Source: Spisula solida (Eukaryota > Mollusca > Bivalvia > Venerida > Mactridae). Taken from it: a stretch of 64,000 bases of DNA. Under the pieces are notes generated by a model. It did no database searches, was not told the DNA's origin, and was given only the letters and a program-made list of their open reading frames with translations. The stretch is taken from NCBI GenBank assembly GCA_947247005.1, contig OX365953.1:1369001-1433000 (forward strand), in the 5' to 3' direction. Numbering within the stretch: position 1 is the first letter of the stretch; each line of letters begins with the position of its first letter. Made by a program: the position numbers and the translations under genes. Of the stretch, positions 11,196-23,392 are shown piece after piece.

Positions 11196-13306
11196 GATAT
11201 GTTTAAGAAAACAAAATGTTGACAATGAGTAAAATTTAGATGTAAATCCTACTGCAGGAAGGAATTGAAGGATAAGAATATTTTATTATACACTTTCAAA
11301 ATAGTACATAGGGACAAAGAGAGCTTACAGTACTATATAACAAATAGAGAACAAATTGTAATATGTGAACATAGTCTACAAAATTACTTTTAAGTCAAGT
11401 CTCCAACAAAGGCCTGCTTTAGAGAGGACTATACATTATCATAAATAACTAAACTTAAGTAAAATGATGAGCAAAATAAATAATGTCAGATTGTGCGCCA
11501 AACGCAAAGCAAACTGCATATAAGTGAAGTGCACAATGACTTGTTTTGTACTTGTCTGTAAGTATATAATAATAAATGAAAGCCCATAGGTGAACATATC
11601 GTAACGTAGGCCCTTTTAGTATGATACATATATACAGTCCAACTAGGATAATGTGAGAGTGACGTAGTCATTAATGTGTACACAAAAAAATGAAACCATT
11701 GTCTGAACAGGTAGAGCGAATAACAATAGTATGTCAGTTTAGCATTGAAACTATAGCTGTCTGTATAAGCCGTTATAATTGGTTTTACACCGTAATAGTG
11801 AACTTGACTGTGCATCACTCTATTCTTACCTTGACTGGACTATACCCTTGTATCTGTATTACACTAAAATCGCCCGAGTTACAATACCGTCGCCTGCGTG
11901 TAAGCCTTCATTTGACAAATACTGGATCCTATTTAATTAGCCACTAAGACAGATCTATTTATTTATTTTAGAACATGAAGTACCGTACTTTACCCGTAAA
12001 TACCTTAACTAACACAAAGACGATTCAACTTACACACATGAAACATAAATTTTGATATAAATGAACAAAAAACTTTTACGCAGTTCTTTGTTAAAATGAA
12101 TTACATAAAGTAAATGTAATATGATAAAAATGACACAGTTTATGTTTGGATCTCGTGATTTGTTAAGAATAATAATAGCAATTACCAGATTAACAATATG
12201 GGCTGCGGTCTTGGAACTTGTCACTTATCTTAAATTAATGAAAATGTCTATTAGTATCATGACATAAGAACCAAAACAACTATCAAACACAGATTTTGAA
12301 GTACAAATTATTTTTGTTTTCATCGGATTAATTTCTTTCAAACATAAATACACAGAAAATCATTCCGGATCATATTCAAACCTGAAACTACATTTATAAC
12401 AAATGTCAAATTTAGAGTAAAATGGGACCTCCAATATAGACTCAAGTTTATATTATAATATCTAGCACGATTAGGAACATACATAGAATAGAGATCAAAC
12501 AAAAATATGGCTTATAGTAGTTACATAACATTATTTTATGTTCAGTTTGCCGGAGATAACCCTAGACTTATCAATGAACAAACATGCATAAAATAAACAC
12601 TACGGTCGACTGACCACTTGTTATCGGTGTAGATTTAAAGAATATATATCATTAAAAGTGAATATGCGCAAGATTGAACAAAAATTGACGTCAGAAAAGC
12701 ATTTAATTGTCATTTTTATTTGTAAACAAAGGCTAGTGTTATCTCCGGTGCACTATAACATCTATACGCAGTATGAAATAAAACCAAGGACTTGAACATA
12801 ATACTAAATCAAAACACCGGAAATTGTTGTAAACAAAACAATCAGAAAATAATGCAATAGTAAATCCAAATATATTAGAAAACAACAATTTACACTTAAC
12901 TTCTTCATTATAATATATAATTTGATAAATAATGCAAAAAGTGGCAGCCTTCAAAAAGTTTTAAGTTTTTGAAACCAAATTTTATTGTTTTACAGGATGC
13001 AATAATTATATAACAATTTCGGGTAATTATAGAAGTTTTGAATGTGTATGCACCAAACAAGCAGACTGGAACAATAGTATGGAGAATTTTTGTTAGAAAA
13101 ATGGTTCAAGTAAAACATACATGTACAGTGCTACATCCCAGGCTGGATGAACTTAGTATTAAAAAACTTGGATAAAAAACAATATAAAGAAAATTACATC
13201 ACTTTTGGTGTAAACTTTGTGATGTTTCCATGTACACTAACGCTTGCACTAATCCTACAAATAAACCGTCTCAACTACACGCTTACAGCTTTAGCTTATA
13301 CACATG

Positions 13307-13534
13307 GGTACTGTTTTATCAAAGCACTTACGAAATATTACGAGTTGCGCTCAAATTTAAATTCTTTATAGTTCTTTAACAACTGCTAATTGGTGATGAA
13401 TATGGTTTGTAGGTATTCTGAGTATTAGTATTGCAGCTGCATTTACCACACTTTATAATTGTCAACAAATTATAAAGAATTTAAATTTGATCATAAGTTT
13501 ATGATTTCCGTAAGTGCTTTGATAAAATAGTACC
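13307..13534. mobile_element. MITE with 'GGTACTGTTTTATCAAAGCA' inverted ends, copy 1
   Basis: The left end GGTACTGTTTTATCAAAGCAC is matched on the other strand by the right end AAGTGCTTTGATAAAATAGTACC; an inner pair CAAATTTAAATTC / GAATTTAAATTTG extends the arms. A second copy starts only 123 bases downstream. Confidence 0.85.
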
Positions 13535-13656
13535 ACATAGTAGAGGAACTTTGTGCAACACAATAACAACAGACATATGTATAGAACAGTGTTGGATATT
13601 TTGTTGGATTGTAATGCTTATATCAGCAGTATTTAAATACATGTACTGTACAGGAA

Positions 13657-13891
13657 GGTACTGTTTTATCAAAGCACTTTTAAGTTTCGCTCAAATTAAA
13701 ACCCTCTGTAATTCATAAACACTTGCATATTGAGGTAAAGGGGTCTGTAATATTAATGATGTTTCAGTTAATGCAATTGCATTCTTTCAAACCACATTAT
13801 GTTTCTAATGTGTATTTGTTCAAGAAATATGAAGAATTTAAATGTGTGCGTAACTTTACGATATCCATAAGTGCTTTGATAAAACAGTACC
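13657..13891. mobile_element. MITE with 'GGTACTGTTTTATCAAAGCA' inverted ends, copy 2
   Basis: It has the same ends as the copy at 13,307, with AAGTGCTTTGATAAAACAGTACC at the right. The interiors differ, so the pair is two insertions or an old duplication rather than a recent tandem copy. Confidence 0.85.
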
Positions 13892-14546
13892 CAGATAAAT
13901 AGCCAACCTGCAATCCTATACTAGGCTACCAATATACAAACCAGTCTTAACAATGAAATAAAGCAACTAAATCAGACATGACGGATGATATATCTTTTGT
14001 TTACAAGTTCAACTAAATTATGATCAGAATACATCACAAGTGCATAGACAAGGTTTTGAATATTCTAGAATTATCTTACACTTGGCCATGACATCTTTCA
14101 ACCATACAACATATAGACACACAGGTAACTAGACAGATAGATATAGACATGACTATATACACGCAGGTAACTAGACAGAAATAGAAGAGATCATGTTTGT
14201 ATACGGAGGTATTTATACCACCAGCTAGCTATTGGTGAATGGCAGGGTTTTATTGTTCATTCATCCAATGAACAAACTAATAGAAAGTACACTTGTTTTA
14301 GACTTCTGGAAAGTTGTAAAATAGGTCAAACATTCCAACTGACAAAGTGTGAAAACTTAATTCATCCAATAGATTTCTGGAGGGCATATTGCATACGAAA
14401 ATGGTGATCTCCCCTATAGCAACAGAGGGTAAAGCCAGTCATTGCTTGGCAATCCAGCTAGAAATGAACTAGACAGTAGATTGGAAATACATTTTGAGAG
14501 ACTTAGTACTAGAAATTAGAAGATGTTTTGTTTGACAAAATACGCA

Positions 14547-14594
14547 GCGTCACATGAATATCGCGTCACATGAATATCGCGTCACATGAATATC
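14547..14594. repeat. Short tandem repeat, 18 bases x about 3
   Basis: The unit GCGTCACATGAATATC occurs about three times in a row. No function is evident. Confidence 0.8.
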
Positions 14595-15599
14595 ACTATC
14601 ATCCTATCACAGATTTTATATAAAAATGAACACATTTACTCAAATAATACACAAATGATAAAAAAACACAAAGTGGGAAAATTACAAAAATTCAAGTTGG
14701 CACTCGTATAAACATAAATGCATTTATATTATTATGAAGCGTTTCTTTTTAACATGCCAATATACACATAAGGCCAAGCATCGTTGGACCCTTTGTTCGC
14801 AGTAGAACGCTATACTATTGATCACTGGTAATAGAAACAAAAATAACTTAATTTTGGACAGATTAATACAATTTTACGATGCAAAAGTGCCTTGAAGTCC
14901 AAAACCATTGTTCAAGATGAAATAACTAAAACTTACATAGATCCAACAAATTAGAGTAACAATAAAGACGTTGAACAAAATAGACTATTGTGCACCGTTG
15001 TGAAATGAAATAAGGCCAAAATTAAATATTATTTGTTTCCCCTTCTAGTCCCTGGCCAATAAGGGTTGGGTAGGTATAATGTTTTTTGTGAAATTGTGAA
15101 AAAAATTATTGTCAATAATCTGTGTTTTCATACTCTCGTTCCTCGTTTTCAGAGGGTCAAAAAACATTTTTAGATGGGGACTTTTTGCTCGGGTAGTTGG
15201 AAAGGGGAAACAAACAATATTTTATTTTTGGCCTAAAATGAATTGGTCATCAATTTTTTGTTATGTGTTTACACAGAATACAAAGTAACCACAAGCTGTA
15301 TAACGTACTAGATGACCACAAAGATAAACTAAATACAAACATAAATGCACATTTTAACTATCAAAGCAATAGTTTTATATGCACATGTTGTAGGACAAGA
15401 CTGTCATGTGTTTTATTAAGATGCACCTGCACCATTTTTGTGCCGACTATTAAATGTCCCAATGAAAGCTTAATAAAGTCGAGAAATAAACAAATGAACA
15501 AATGAAGTGGAGTTTATATTGTTACATAGCTGATTCATAAAGCCGTAGAAATATTCAAATACCTATTCTTATAAACTAGATTTGTTTTAAATCATTTAT

Positions 15600-15865
15600 C
15601 CAGGGGTGTCAACAGAGCCAAATTAAAAATCCTGAAAATCATATGCGGGTGACCATTTTTGACAAAATGGAGGCCGTCAACCATATATAACTCAGTTTTT
15701 CAAACTTTTTATTGAAGAAAATCCTTCAGAGCAGATATAATTGACAATAACTTTGCCATTTCTTGAGATATTTTCATCAAATAACTTTTATTTTGGTCAG
15801 AAAGCATAGTTCTTCAAGGATAGACAAATCCGGAATTCCAGATACATCCGGAAAATTGACACCCC
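15600..15865. repeat. Dispersed repeat of the 'GGGGTGTCAAC' family, copy 1
   Basis: The ends CAGGGGTGTCAAC and TTGACACCCCTG are inverted, so this is a MITE-like element. It contains ATTTTCATCAAATAACTTTTA. Related copies lie at 34,910-35,165 and 58,878-59,150; pieces of the interior occur at 18,250-18,605, 38,995-39,110 and 48,180-48,425. Confidence 0.7.
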
Positions 15866-16404
15866 TGTTTATCAAAACCAATGTATACACTGTCTATACT
15901 AATTCAAGAACCTAGGTTTAAATAAACTACAAGCAATGCATTTTGATGACACAGTCTTGGTATAATACATATATATACATATATACAGCAGACAGGCACA
16001 TCTCTCACTGAGTTTGCATAATCCTACTGCAGAATCAGACATTCTAGAATCTACAAGGGTTTGAATCGCACCTGGTCATTTTGATAAATTTGTACCATAG
16101 TTTACCATTTTATTGCTGGAATACTTTAAATTCAAAGTAATATAGACCCTTTGTCAGATAGATTCCTGATGGTTTTTCTTTCTTTGGAAACTTACAGAGG
16201 TCAAAAAGCCAAGTGAAACCCTAAGAATCACCATATATATCTGATATATATCATATGTTGGAAAATATAGACAGAACAGAAGGTTTTTATTCAATAATTC
16301 ATATCTAACTCAGTATAATTATGTCACTGGTATAATTATATTAAACCCTTATCAATAAAGTTCCATCGCAATCCAACTAATGATAACATAAAGGATATTT
16401 GATG

Positions 16405-16535
16405 ATTTTGGTGCAAGATCTAATTTCATTTCACTGAGTGATCACAGAAATCAATATTTTCACGAGGGGCGTGGTCAAAGGTGAAACTTTTATTTTCTGT
16501 GATCACAAGTGAAATAAAATTTGTTCTTTCACCAA
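16405..16535. repeat. Fold-back (inverted repeat) element
   Basis: GTGATCACAGAAA on the left pairs with TTTCTGTGATCAC on the right around a loop containing CACGAGGGGCGTGG. Outer arms (ATTTCATTTCACTG / CAAGTGAAATAAAAT) lengthen the stem. No coding capacity. Confidence 0.65.
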
Positions 16536-17071
16536 TAATCAACATCATTTCTGATTATATGCTTCAATTTCTCCTATAATGGTACACTAATTGGCTAAAT
16601 TGGAAAAATGACACTGATATTAGAACGTCAAATCGTGGCAATTTTGGCGCAATAATGACTTTACGCATAATTTGAAGCCCAGCGCCATTGAAGTTACGTT
16701 TCTTTTTCTGTATGGAAATAGAACCAGCTTCTAAAACAGTGAAAATAACAAAATGATAATTTCATGTTATTTTCACTGATAATTCTCTATAATCCATTGA
16801 TAGCAAATAATAGAGAGAATAAGTGTAGCTAGTTGGGTACAGTTACATCACTTCAAGACGTATGGCAATTCATTATTTGTTAACAGTTCTTTAACACACA
16901 CTAGCCCCAAACATCATGATATAATACATGATTTAACTTCAGCAATGAATGCACCTGCTTAGAGCATAACAACACAAACATATGACCTTCCAATACAAAC
17001 AGAAACCTTGCATCAGTTATGTCCCTCTGATAATCCGGCCCAGAATTCTACAGTATCAATGTACGTTGAAG

Positions 17072-20000
17072 TTAACATTCCATTCCGGGATCACATGATA
17101 CTGTGGCAACTAGTACAGTAATATCGTCTGGCTTTCCCCCTGCAAATAAACCAAGAATTTACAGTAATTATAGAAATAACAGCCAAAGAAAACACGAAAA
17201 CTATTATGTAAAATACCGCCATCTGTCACAAAAATGTTGCAATCTTCAATGTGAGAACATGGATTTTATCACCACCTCATCAGCTTAAATTCGTTATGTC
17301 TGATGTTCGGGTAACTTTGCTGTGTCAGTAATGTGATACAAAGAATCCGAAGCTCATTGCCTTTGTGATCACCATTACTTTTTTTAAACTTGACCAGAAT
17401 TTTTTATTTTATGCTCATCATTGGTTTGCTGGTGAAGGTCAGTGACCTTGACCTGACATCAAAATCAGTAGGGGTCATCTACTGTTGATGACCAACCTCA
17501 TGTGGAATATAAAAATCCTAAGGCAAAGTAGTCTCGAGTTATTAAACGGAAACCATTTAAACAGTCAAAAATGGTGACCTACTGACCTCAAAATCAATAG
17601 GGGTCATGACTAACCTCCATGTTAAGTTTGAAGTTTCAAAGGCAAAGCGTTGTTGAATTATTGAACGGAAACCATTTGGTCTACCAACCAACAGACAGAC
17701 ATGTGCAAAGCAATACACCTCCACTTTTGGGACTGGGGCCAGGAGTCCTCAAGTAGGGGAATTTCGCGTTGTTTTGAAGAAAAGGGGGAATTTTGTTTTT
17801 ATAAAAAAAATTTAAATATCAATACTATTTTAAATGTAATACAAAATGAACAAAAAGTCAAGCTATAATAACAGATATAGCAATGGCTGAACAGCATTTA
17901 CAAGGACTCGTCATTGATTTTCCAAAAAAGTATATTCATTTAGGGGGGGAATGGGGCCGATATTCAGCCCCAAAAATTGTCAAATGAGAGCCCTGTAATA
18001 ACAGTACAAGTTCTGTTAGTATTTTAAGCAACAACCTTTCGTTGTTTAATGGTTATATGTATACTCACCCCTTATTGGAATCCCAAAGTTTAAGGCTGAT
18101 GAAGAAAATGGTGACCAATAATCCGGATCTAAGGATAAATCATGAGCTTTCTGTGCTATACGACTCGCCGATTCTTTCGAGGCATGTTTGTGATTCTGAA
18201 AGATAAGATTGAATTAAATTATCATATAAATCAATAAACGTTTAAGTCATTCCGCAACCTGTCAGTCCAGTGGACATGCACGGCAAAAATTTTAACAGTA
18301 ATCGGTTGAATGTCTGAATGCACTGAGCCGGAATACAACACCACAATTTAGCAAAACTCCAAAGATGGTAAAATCAGAATTCTGAAAATTTGATGCGAGT
18401 CTGTTTGGAGTGCCATTAGCACACATCCCAACACCAAAACTATATTTCAAACATTCTTCTATTGTTAAAATTCAGCATATGAAATTTCAAATGACCATAA
18501 CTCAATTATTAATAGCTATTTTTTCATCAAATAACTTTTATTTTGTGCAGAAAAGTCCATTCTTTATATTGCAGCAAGTTTGTGTTATTCCTGAACTATA
18601 GGACCCTTGTAAAATGGGTAATACTATAAGATGGAGGTGTTTGTCTACCTTGTATTTGGTAACATAATCTAGTATCATATCTTCATGCATATTATCAAAC
18701 AATCCATCTGTTCCCATCAATAAAACATCTCCTTCTTCTACTTTATACGATGATTTAGCTGCCTGTTCAATCCTATAATATAATAACATGTAAAACACTG
18801 ATTACAAATGTGCTCAGGTGAGGTAACAAGAGCATGAGTGCTGGATGCTGGACTTTCTCATACTAGATAGTAATCTTGCTCATCTGTGAGTGAAAGAGTA
18901 ACAAGGGCAGATACCAGCCTTGTCAGTATGGACTCCATTGTTAATGGTGAATAACTAGGTTAAGTTTCAAGTGGACACCTTTGATAGTCTTGGAGAAATT
19001 TACATTCAAAGTCAGAAAAGGGGAAAAACTCTTATAAAATGCTGGATAGATTTGTTTCCTCTTGTCAGTTGTCAGTAGATGAAGGTCATCACATTCCAAA
19101 AGTGTATATATTTTCAAGTTGAAAGCTTTCATAGTGTTTGAGAAAATTAATTTTATGTGTAAAATGTTCCACTATTTCTATGCACTTAGTCCAAGTGGAT
19201 ACCTTTTATAGTCTTTGAGCAAATGCCTCTGACAATAAACTTAACCAACGCACATGATCACATCACGACTATAGTTCGATTTTTTAAAACCCTAACTATT
19301 TTATGAAAATGGGAGTGGTCAGGGGATTGGTAAGGGTACAACAAACCTTTTCTCTTTTAAATCCTTTTAGCCATTCTTGTGTAGCTCCTTAATGCATATC
19401 CCAGTATTGCCTGAGTGCCTAAAATATTTCTGGGGAAGGGCCTGAAAAACCTAGGTCCCACTGAGGAATTCCTCATCGGCGATGTTCTCCAGATATCTTC
19501 CGAAACCTACCAATTCCTTCCTTTATGGTATAGGATTTTCAGAGAATTCCAGCTGATAAGCCATCGATTTATCGATTGAGTGTGGTTGCTACTTGATCAC
19601 AATTTGTCTCATGAGTTCCTCGAAGCTTCCCCTAGAACATGATGGACCTGTTCCTGATGTCCTGATAACTCATTTATGTACATCGGGAGTATATTGACGA
19701 GGCAAAAAATGCTCAGTGTGACCTAGGCTTTAATGAATGAGAAGTGACAATAGATTACCTATCACTGAGAACAAGTCCTTCTTGTTCTGGTGGTGCTACT
19801 GTTAACTGGAATGGAGTGTTAAAGTAATGCTGTTGTTCCTCTGATCGGTGTACAACTTCACCATCACGTATTAACATAAACCCACTATCTCCGAGGTTAG
19901 CTGTATAAATGGTCCTCTCTGCTTTATGTAATGCTACCACACATGCGGTACTACCACCTGTAGGGAAAGAAACAAATACATAGCAGACTGCGAATTTGAG

Positions 20001-23000
20001 ATTTGAAAGTACTTGTCCGCATCACCAAAAGTGAATAATTTCCTTTATAGCTTATATAAAATCCTGTACAATTTGCGTGACCGAAGCAATAATCACTCGC
20101 TTATTTCGCAGACTGACATAGCTAGTGTTTTAGACAAATTTAAACAAGAGCTGTTCACGAACAGTGTGCTCCACTATTCTCAGTGCCATGTGTATTCAAT
20201 ATATTAATGAGCAACAGAAATGAGCGTATTATAAAAAACCTTGCTATGTATGTTTATTACGGTTTTATTGAAAGGAAACGCATGTTGGCGTCTGCTGTTT
20301 GAAATTGGATATTTTTGTCGCGCTCATGTGCTGTAATATAAATCAAAATGTAAGTGTATTTCAAATGTGCTGAATTATGTTTTCAATTGTACCGGTATGT
20401 GATATATATATGTGTGTATATGCATGTAATTGTGTTTACATTTATGCTTGTATTACATATCTATAGATGTATGAATATGTAAAATAATATATGTTGATTC
20501 TGGGCCGGTCGCTGCCATGTCCAATAAAATATTGTCATTGTCAATGTCATGCTAGGTTAGTATAATCATAATATATTCAAAACAAAATGCTTTAAAGCTG
20601 CAGCATTACCCTCTGTGCTGTGTAGAGGTTGGGGCTTTTAAGTCGAAAAGGGCAGATAATTTGAACAAAATGCTTGACAGAGTTACCTACTCATGTGAAG
20701 GTCTTGGCGTCATGATGGTGAACAAGTATGCAAAGTATCAAAGCAATATGTCAATGCATTTTGAAGATATTAGACGTTTAATAAACTTGTACCTAAACTT
20801 TAAAATAATAACGACAGTAAAATCAATTTTTAATATGATCCACTTTCTTTAGAGTATAATTTTTCGCTAGACTGAGAGCCTGAGCAAGTGTTTTAACTAA
20901 GGTTGGCAACGAATATCCGAATAACCGGATGTTTGTTTTCCGTTCCAAGTATCCGGATGGCAAATTGGTATTCGAATATTCGTTATATCATTTGTAAAAA
21001 ATTGTATCTCAATACCTTAACGAGAGACAACATCCTTTTACACTTTTAACACCTTTAACAATAGAATCAATTTGTTATCGGTGACACATTGTTTATTGTG
21101 GGGTTTGTTTATTGTTTTCTTTCACACGGGGTCTCCGTTAGATTAGCTAATGCGTTTTAATCACTGTTGTGTATTTAAAGCTTGTTTTCACCAGACAATT
21201 ATCAGCTTATATGCATAATTATGTTAGTCACAATCCCTAATTTTAACAAGTTGTCGACTCAATTAGTTATTAAATCATAAGACCTGGTTCAATTAATGAC
21301 ATTTTATTGCGCGGATTCACGAAACGTGATAAATGACGTTGACCAATTTGGTATTTGTATTGCGTCGTTTGTTACAAACATTCTTTTACCATTGGCAGCT
21401 ATTTATAATCCAGTTTAGCTTTGAAGTTTGTTTTATCTGAAAATAATTATCGGCGAGTAACACAATTAATATGCGTCGATGTTTATTATAAGCGACAAGG
21501 GAGATCACTGCGTACAGTTTGACAAAACGAAAGTAGAAATTCATACAGATGGAGTTACCTACCCTTATAATCATACATCGACACACACGAGTAAAATATT
21601 CGTAAAAAAGATATGATCTCAAGATTAATGCTCGGAGTTCAGTTTAAATATTTGGACAGTTTGTAGGATTCGATAATACCCGACTACTAAGCTGACAACT
21701 CATACTGAGGCATGAAATGTGAGTCTGTCTGATTGTGGTACACAAAGACGATGTTGGTCGCGAAATTAGGTTACATTTCATACTGCGCTCAATGCTCGGT
21801 TCATTTTTGATACGGATAACCGGATAATCGTTCGGATAGCGATCCGGCTATCCGGATACCAATTTTGGTATCCGCTGCCATCCTTAGTTTTAACAGTGTT
21901 GTCATACCTATAAGTGGATACTTGTGTGCTAATAATTCTTCATAACTATCCTGAATAAGGTTGGCTGGTGATTGAGGTTTAAATCTACCATTGTTTACTA
22001 GATGTTCACAGACTCGCATCAATGAGGACGAGAACGCTGATGGATCAATCCCATAATTTCTCCAGCCACCTACACCATCTGCGATACCTGTAACATACAT
22101 ACCGGTAATGTAATCATTAATTGAACAGCATTTATATCAATATAAAGAATCAATGTGAAAACCACGTGAAAATACTGCCTCCTCGATAGCATAGTGGTTG
22201 AGTGTTCGCTTTGGGTGTGGGAGGTCTCAGGTTCGATCCCTGGCCGCGTCTCACCAAAGACGAAATAAAAATGGTACCAGAAATTCCCTTGCTAGACGCT
22301 CAGCATAAAAGGGAAACTGGCTTCTCTTCTCTCATACCCTCGTGGCGATGGATAACATCAGGAATGAGGTGTCGAGAGTGATTAATATAAGTTGGAAAAA
22401 CTTGTTTCACATTCGACCTTAAATAAATTAGTATAAACTAAAGTGAAAACCAAAGGAAATGAGACATTTTTGGTGGAGATTATAACTTCTAAGTGTGGCA
22501 TGGTAGTCAAGTGGATAACGTTCTTGACTACTGACCAATGAGAAAGCACTTTTAAAAAAAGATAAATTAAACTGTGGTTGAATTCACCGAGTATAAAGAA
22601 GCAGGACAACATACTAAAATTGCATGAAAAAGGCATGACATATTGTAGCTGGCTAGTTAAAATTTAAATTGGTCAAAAAATGAGTGTAAAATTTTATTGT
22701 TTCTTTGCTTAAAATTGATCCCTCTGGGTCGCAGTTTGTAAGACCTTACCAGACTAAATTTCTGTTGTCAGACAATTTTTACCAAATTTCGCGATGTCTG
22801 AATCAGGACAGTCTACTTACCAAGAACCAGAATCATTTGTCATGTCAAACTAACCTGTCAGTTGGGAGACCTGTGTAATCCCCCCAACAACAAAATACTG
22901 ACCTACTTGTAAATTTACAATAAATAAACTAAAAGCATAAGTTTGTACAAACAAATCACCTCAAAATAACTTTGCCAATATCTTATCTTTATTATAATTT

Positions 23001-23392
23001 AAGCATGACCTTACAGATGAACAATTACGATAATTAGATGGGCTGTCAAGTCATTTTTCATCCGGGGTCACAATCTATAACGTTCAGCTGTTTATTTACG
23101 CATATTCGTAAACAATAACAATGTCAGTCAATGATAAAAGTAGTCCCCTAAATATCGGCTTACCCAACACCTCAGACGTCTTGTCCCTGGCAATAAAGTA
23201 TGAATCATCACCGAATGTCCATTTCTTGATCCCTGAGCAGTTAGTTCCAGGACCCGAAGCCAAACTTTTAGAAAATCCCGAGCACCCAGTCACGAAACGC
23301 AATGGATCTCTCGATTGTTGGGTGGATTTGATTTCTGTCTGTACATTCGAAGCGAAAGCTCTATACAAAAGGCGACCGATGAATCCTTGCAT
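17072..23392 (-). CDS. PPTC7: PPTC7-like mitochondrial PP2C protein phosphatase
   Basis: PPTC7 is a metal-dependent Ser/Thr phosphatase of the PP2C fold; family members act in or at mitochondria, including in coenzyme Q metabolism and mitophagy control. Six exons read on the minus strand: 23,392-23,164, 22,087-21,908, 19,957-19,759, 18,772-18,649, 18,195-18,069 and 17,139-17,072. All boundaries are GT-AG and in phase, giving 308 residues, close to the usual family length of about 300. Metal and catalytic motifs are all there: [52 protein letters not shown] and [10 protein letters not shown]. The start is the ATG at 23,392, giving an arginine-rich, acid-poor leader ([13 protein letters not shown]...) that fits a mitochondrial targeting peptide. 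The C-terminus (...[11 protein letters not shown]) diverges from vertebrate forms. Intron 2 carries a hAT-like element almost touching the donor of exon 2. Confidence 0.95.
17395..17745. mobile_element. Tandem-repeat element fragment with 'GACCTTGACCT' units
   Basis: Two to three units of about 130 bases contain CAATAGGGGTCAT and TATTGAACGGAAACCATTT and end with CAACAGACAGACATGTGCAAAGCAATA. The same unit makes up 40,470-41,035, 41,455-41,625 and 57,920-58,337, and lies inverted at 30,050-30,182. It lies in the last PPTC7 intron. Confidence 0.6.
18250..18605. repeat. Dispersed repeat in PPTC7 intron 4
   Basis: It contains CAAAACTATATTTCAAACATTCTTCTATTG and ATTTTTTCATCAAATAACTTTTATTTTGTG-type tracts (described here only by position) that recur at 48,180-48,425 and 38,995-39,110, and in part at 15,700-15,860. 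It is non-coding. Confidence 0.5.
20898..21886. mobile_element. Non-autonomous hAT-like transposon in PPTC7 intron 2
   Basis: Inverted ends TAAGGTTGGCAACGAATATC and (other strand of) GGTATCCGCTGCCATCCTTA are flanked by a perfect 8-base target duplication, GTTTTAAC, at 20,890-20,897 and 21,887-21,894. Subterminal regions are rich in TATCCGGAT motifs in both orientations. There is no transposase frame in 989 bases. Its right duplication stops six bases short of the GTATGAC donor tract of PPTC7 exon 2 (21,901-21,907). Confidence 0.85.
22176..22393 (+). mobile_element. tRNA-derived SINE, copy 1
   Basis: The tRNA-like head shows an A-box-like start (ATAGTGGTTGAGTG) and a clear B box GGTTCGATCCC at 22,230-22,240. 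A shared body follows, ending CATCAGGAATGAGGTGTCGA at both loci. It lies in PPTC7 intron 1, antisense to the gene. The copy at 29,573-29,779 shares head and body, which shows that this is a mobile family and not a tRNA gene. Confidence 0.85.
22481..23090. other. Rest of PPTC7 intron 1
   Basis: AT-rich intronic sequence with no repeat or coding feature that I can support. Confidence 0.5.

Larger units (their letters stand above)
11250..17071 (-). other. Gene-free stretch downstream of PPTC7, possibly a long 3' UTR
   Basis: No open frame with coding character was found on either strand. The stretch is AT-rich and, apart from a few elements listed separately, poor in tandem repeats. A minus-strand AATAAA lies at 11,282-11,287 (TTTATT on the plus strand) near its left edge, and others occur inside, for example near 11,952. 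A PPTC7 3' UTR of up to 5.8 kb is therefore conceivable but unproven. Confidence 0.3.

Noticed and set aside
11486..11947. Open frames on both strands in the PPTC7 downstream region
   Set aside because: Irregular composition, no splice context and no recognisable domain; expected by chance in AT-rich DNA.
22176..22260. tRNA gene
   Set aside because: It has an A-box/B-box head, but there is no complete cloverleaf and it continues into a body shared with 29,573-29,779, so it is a SINE.
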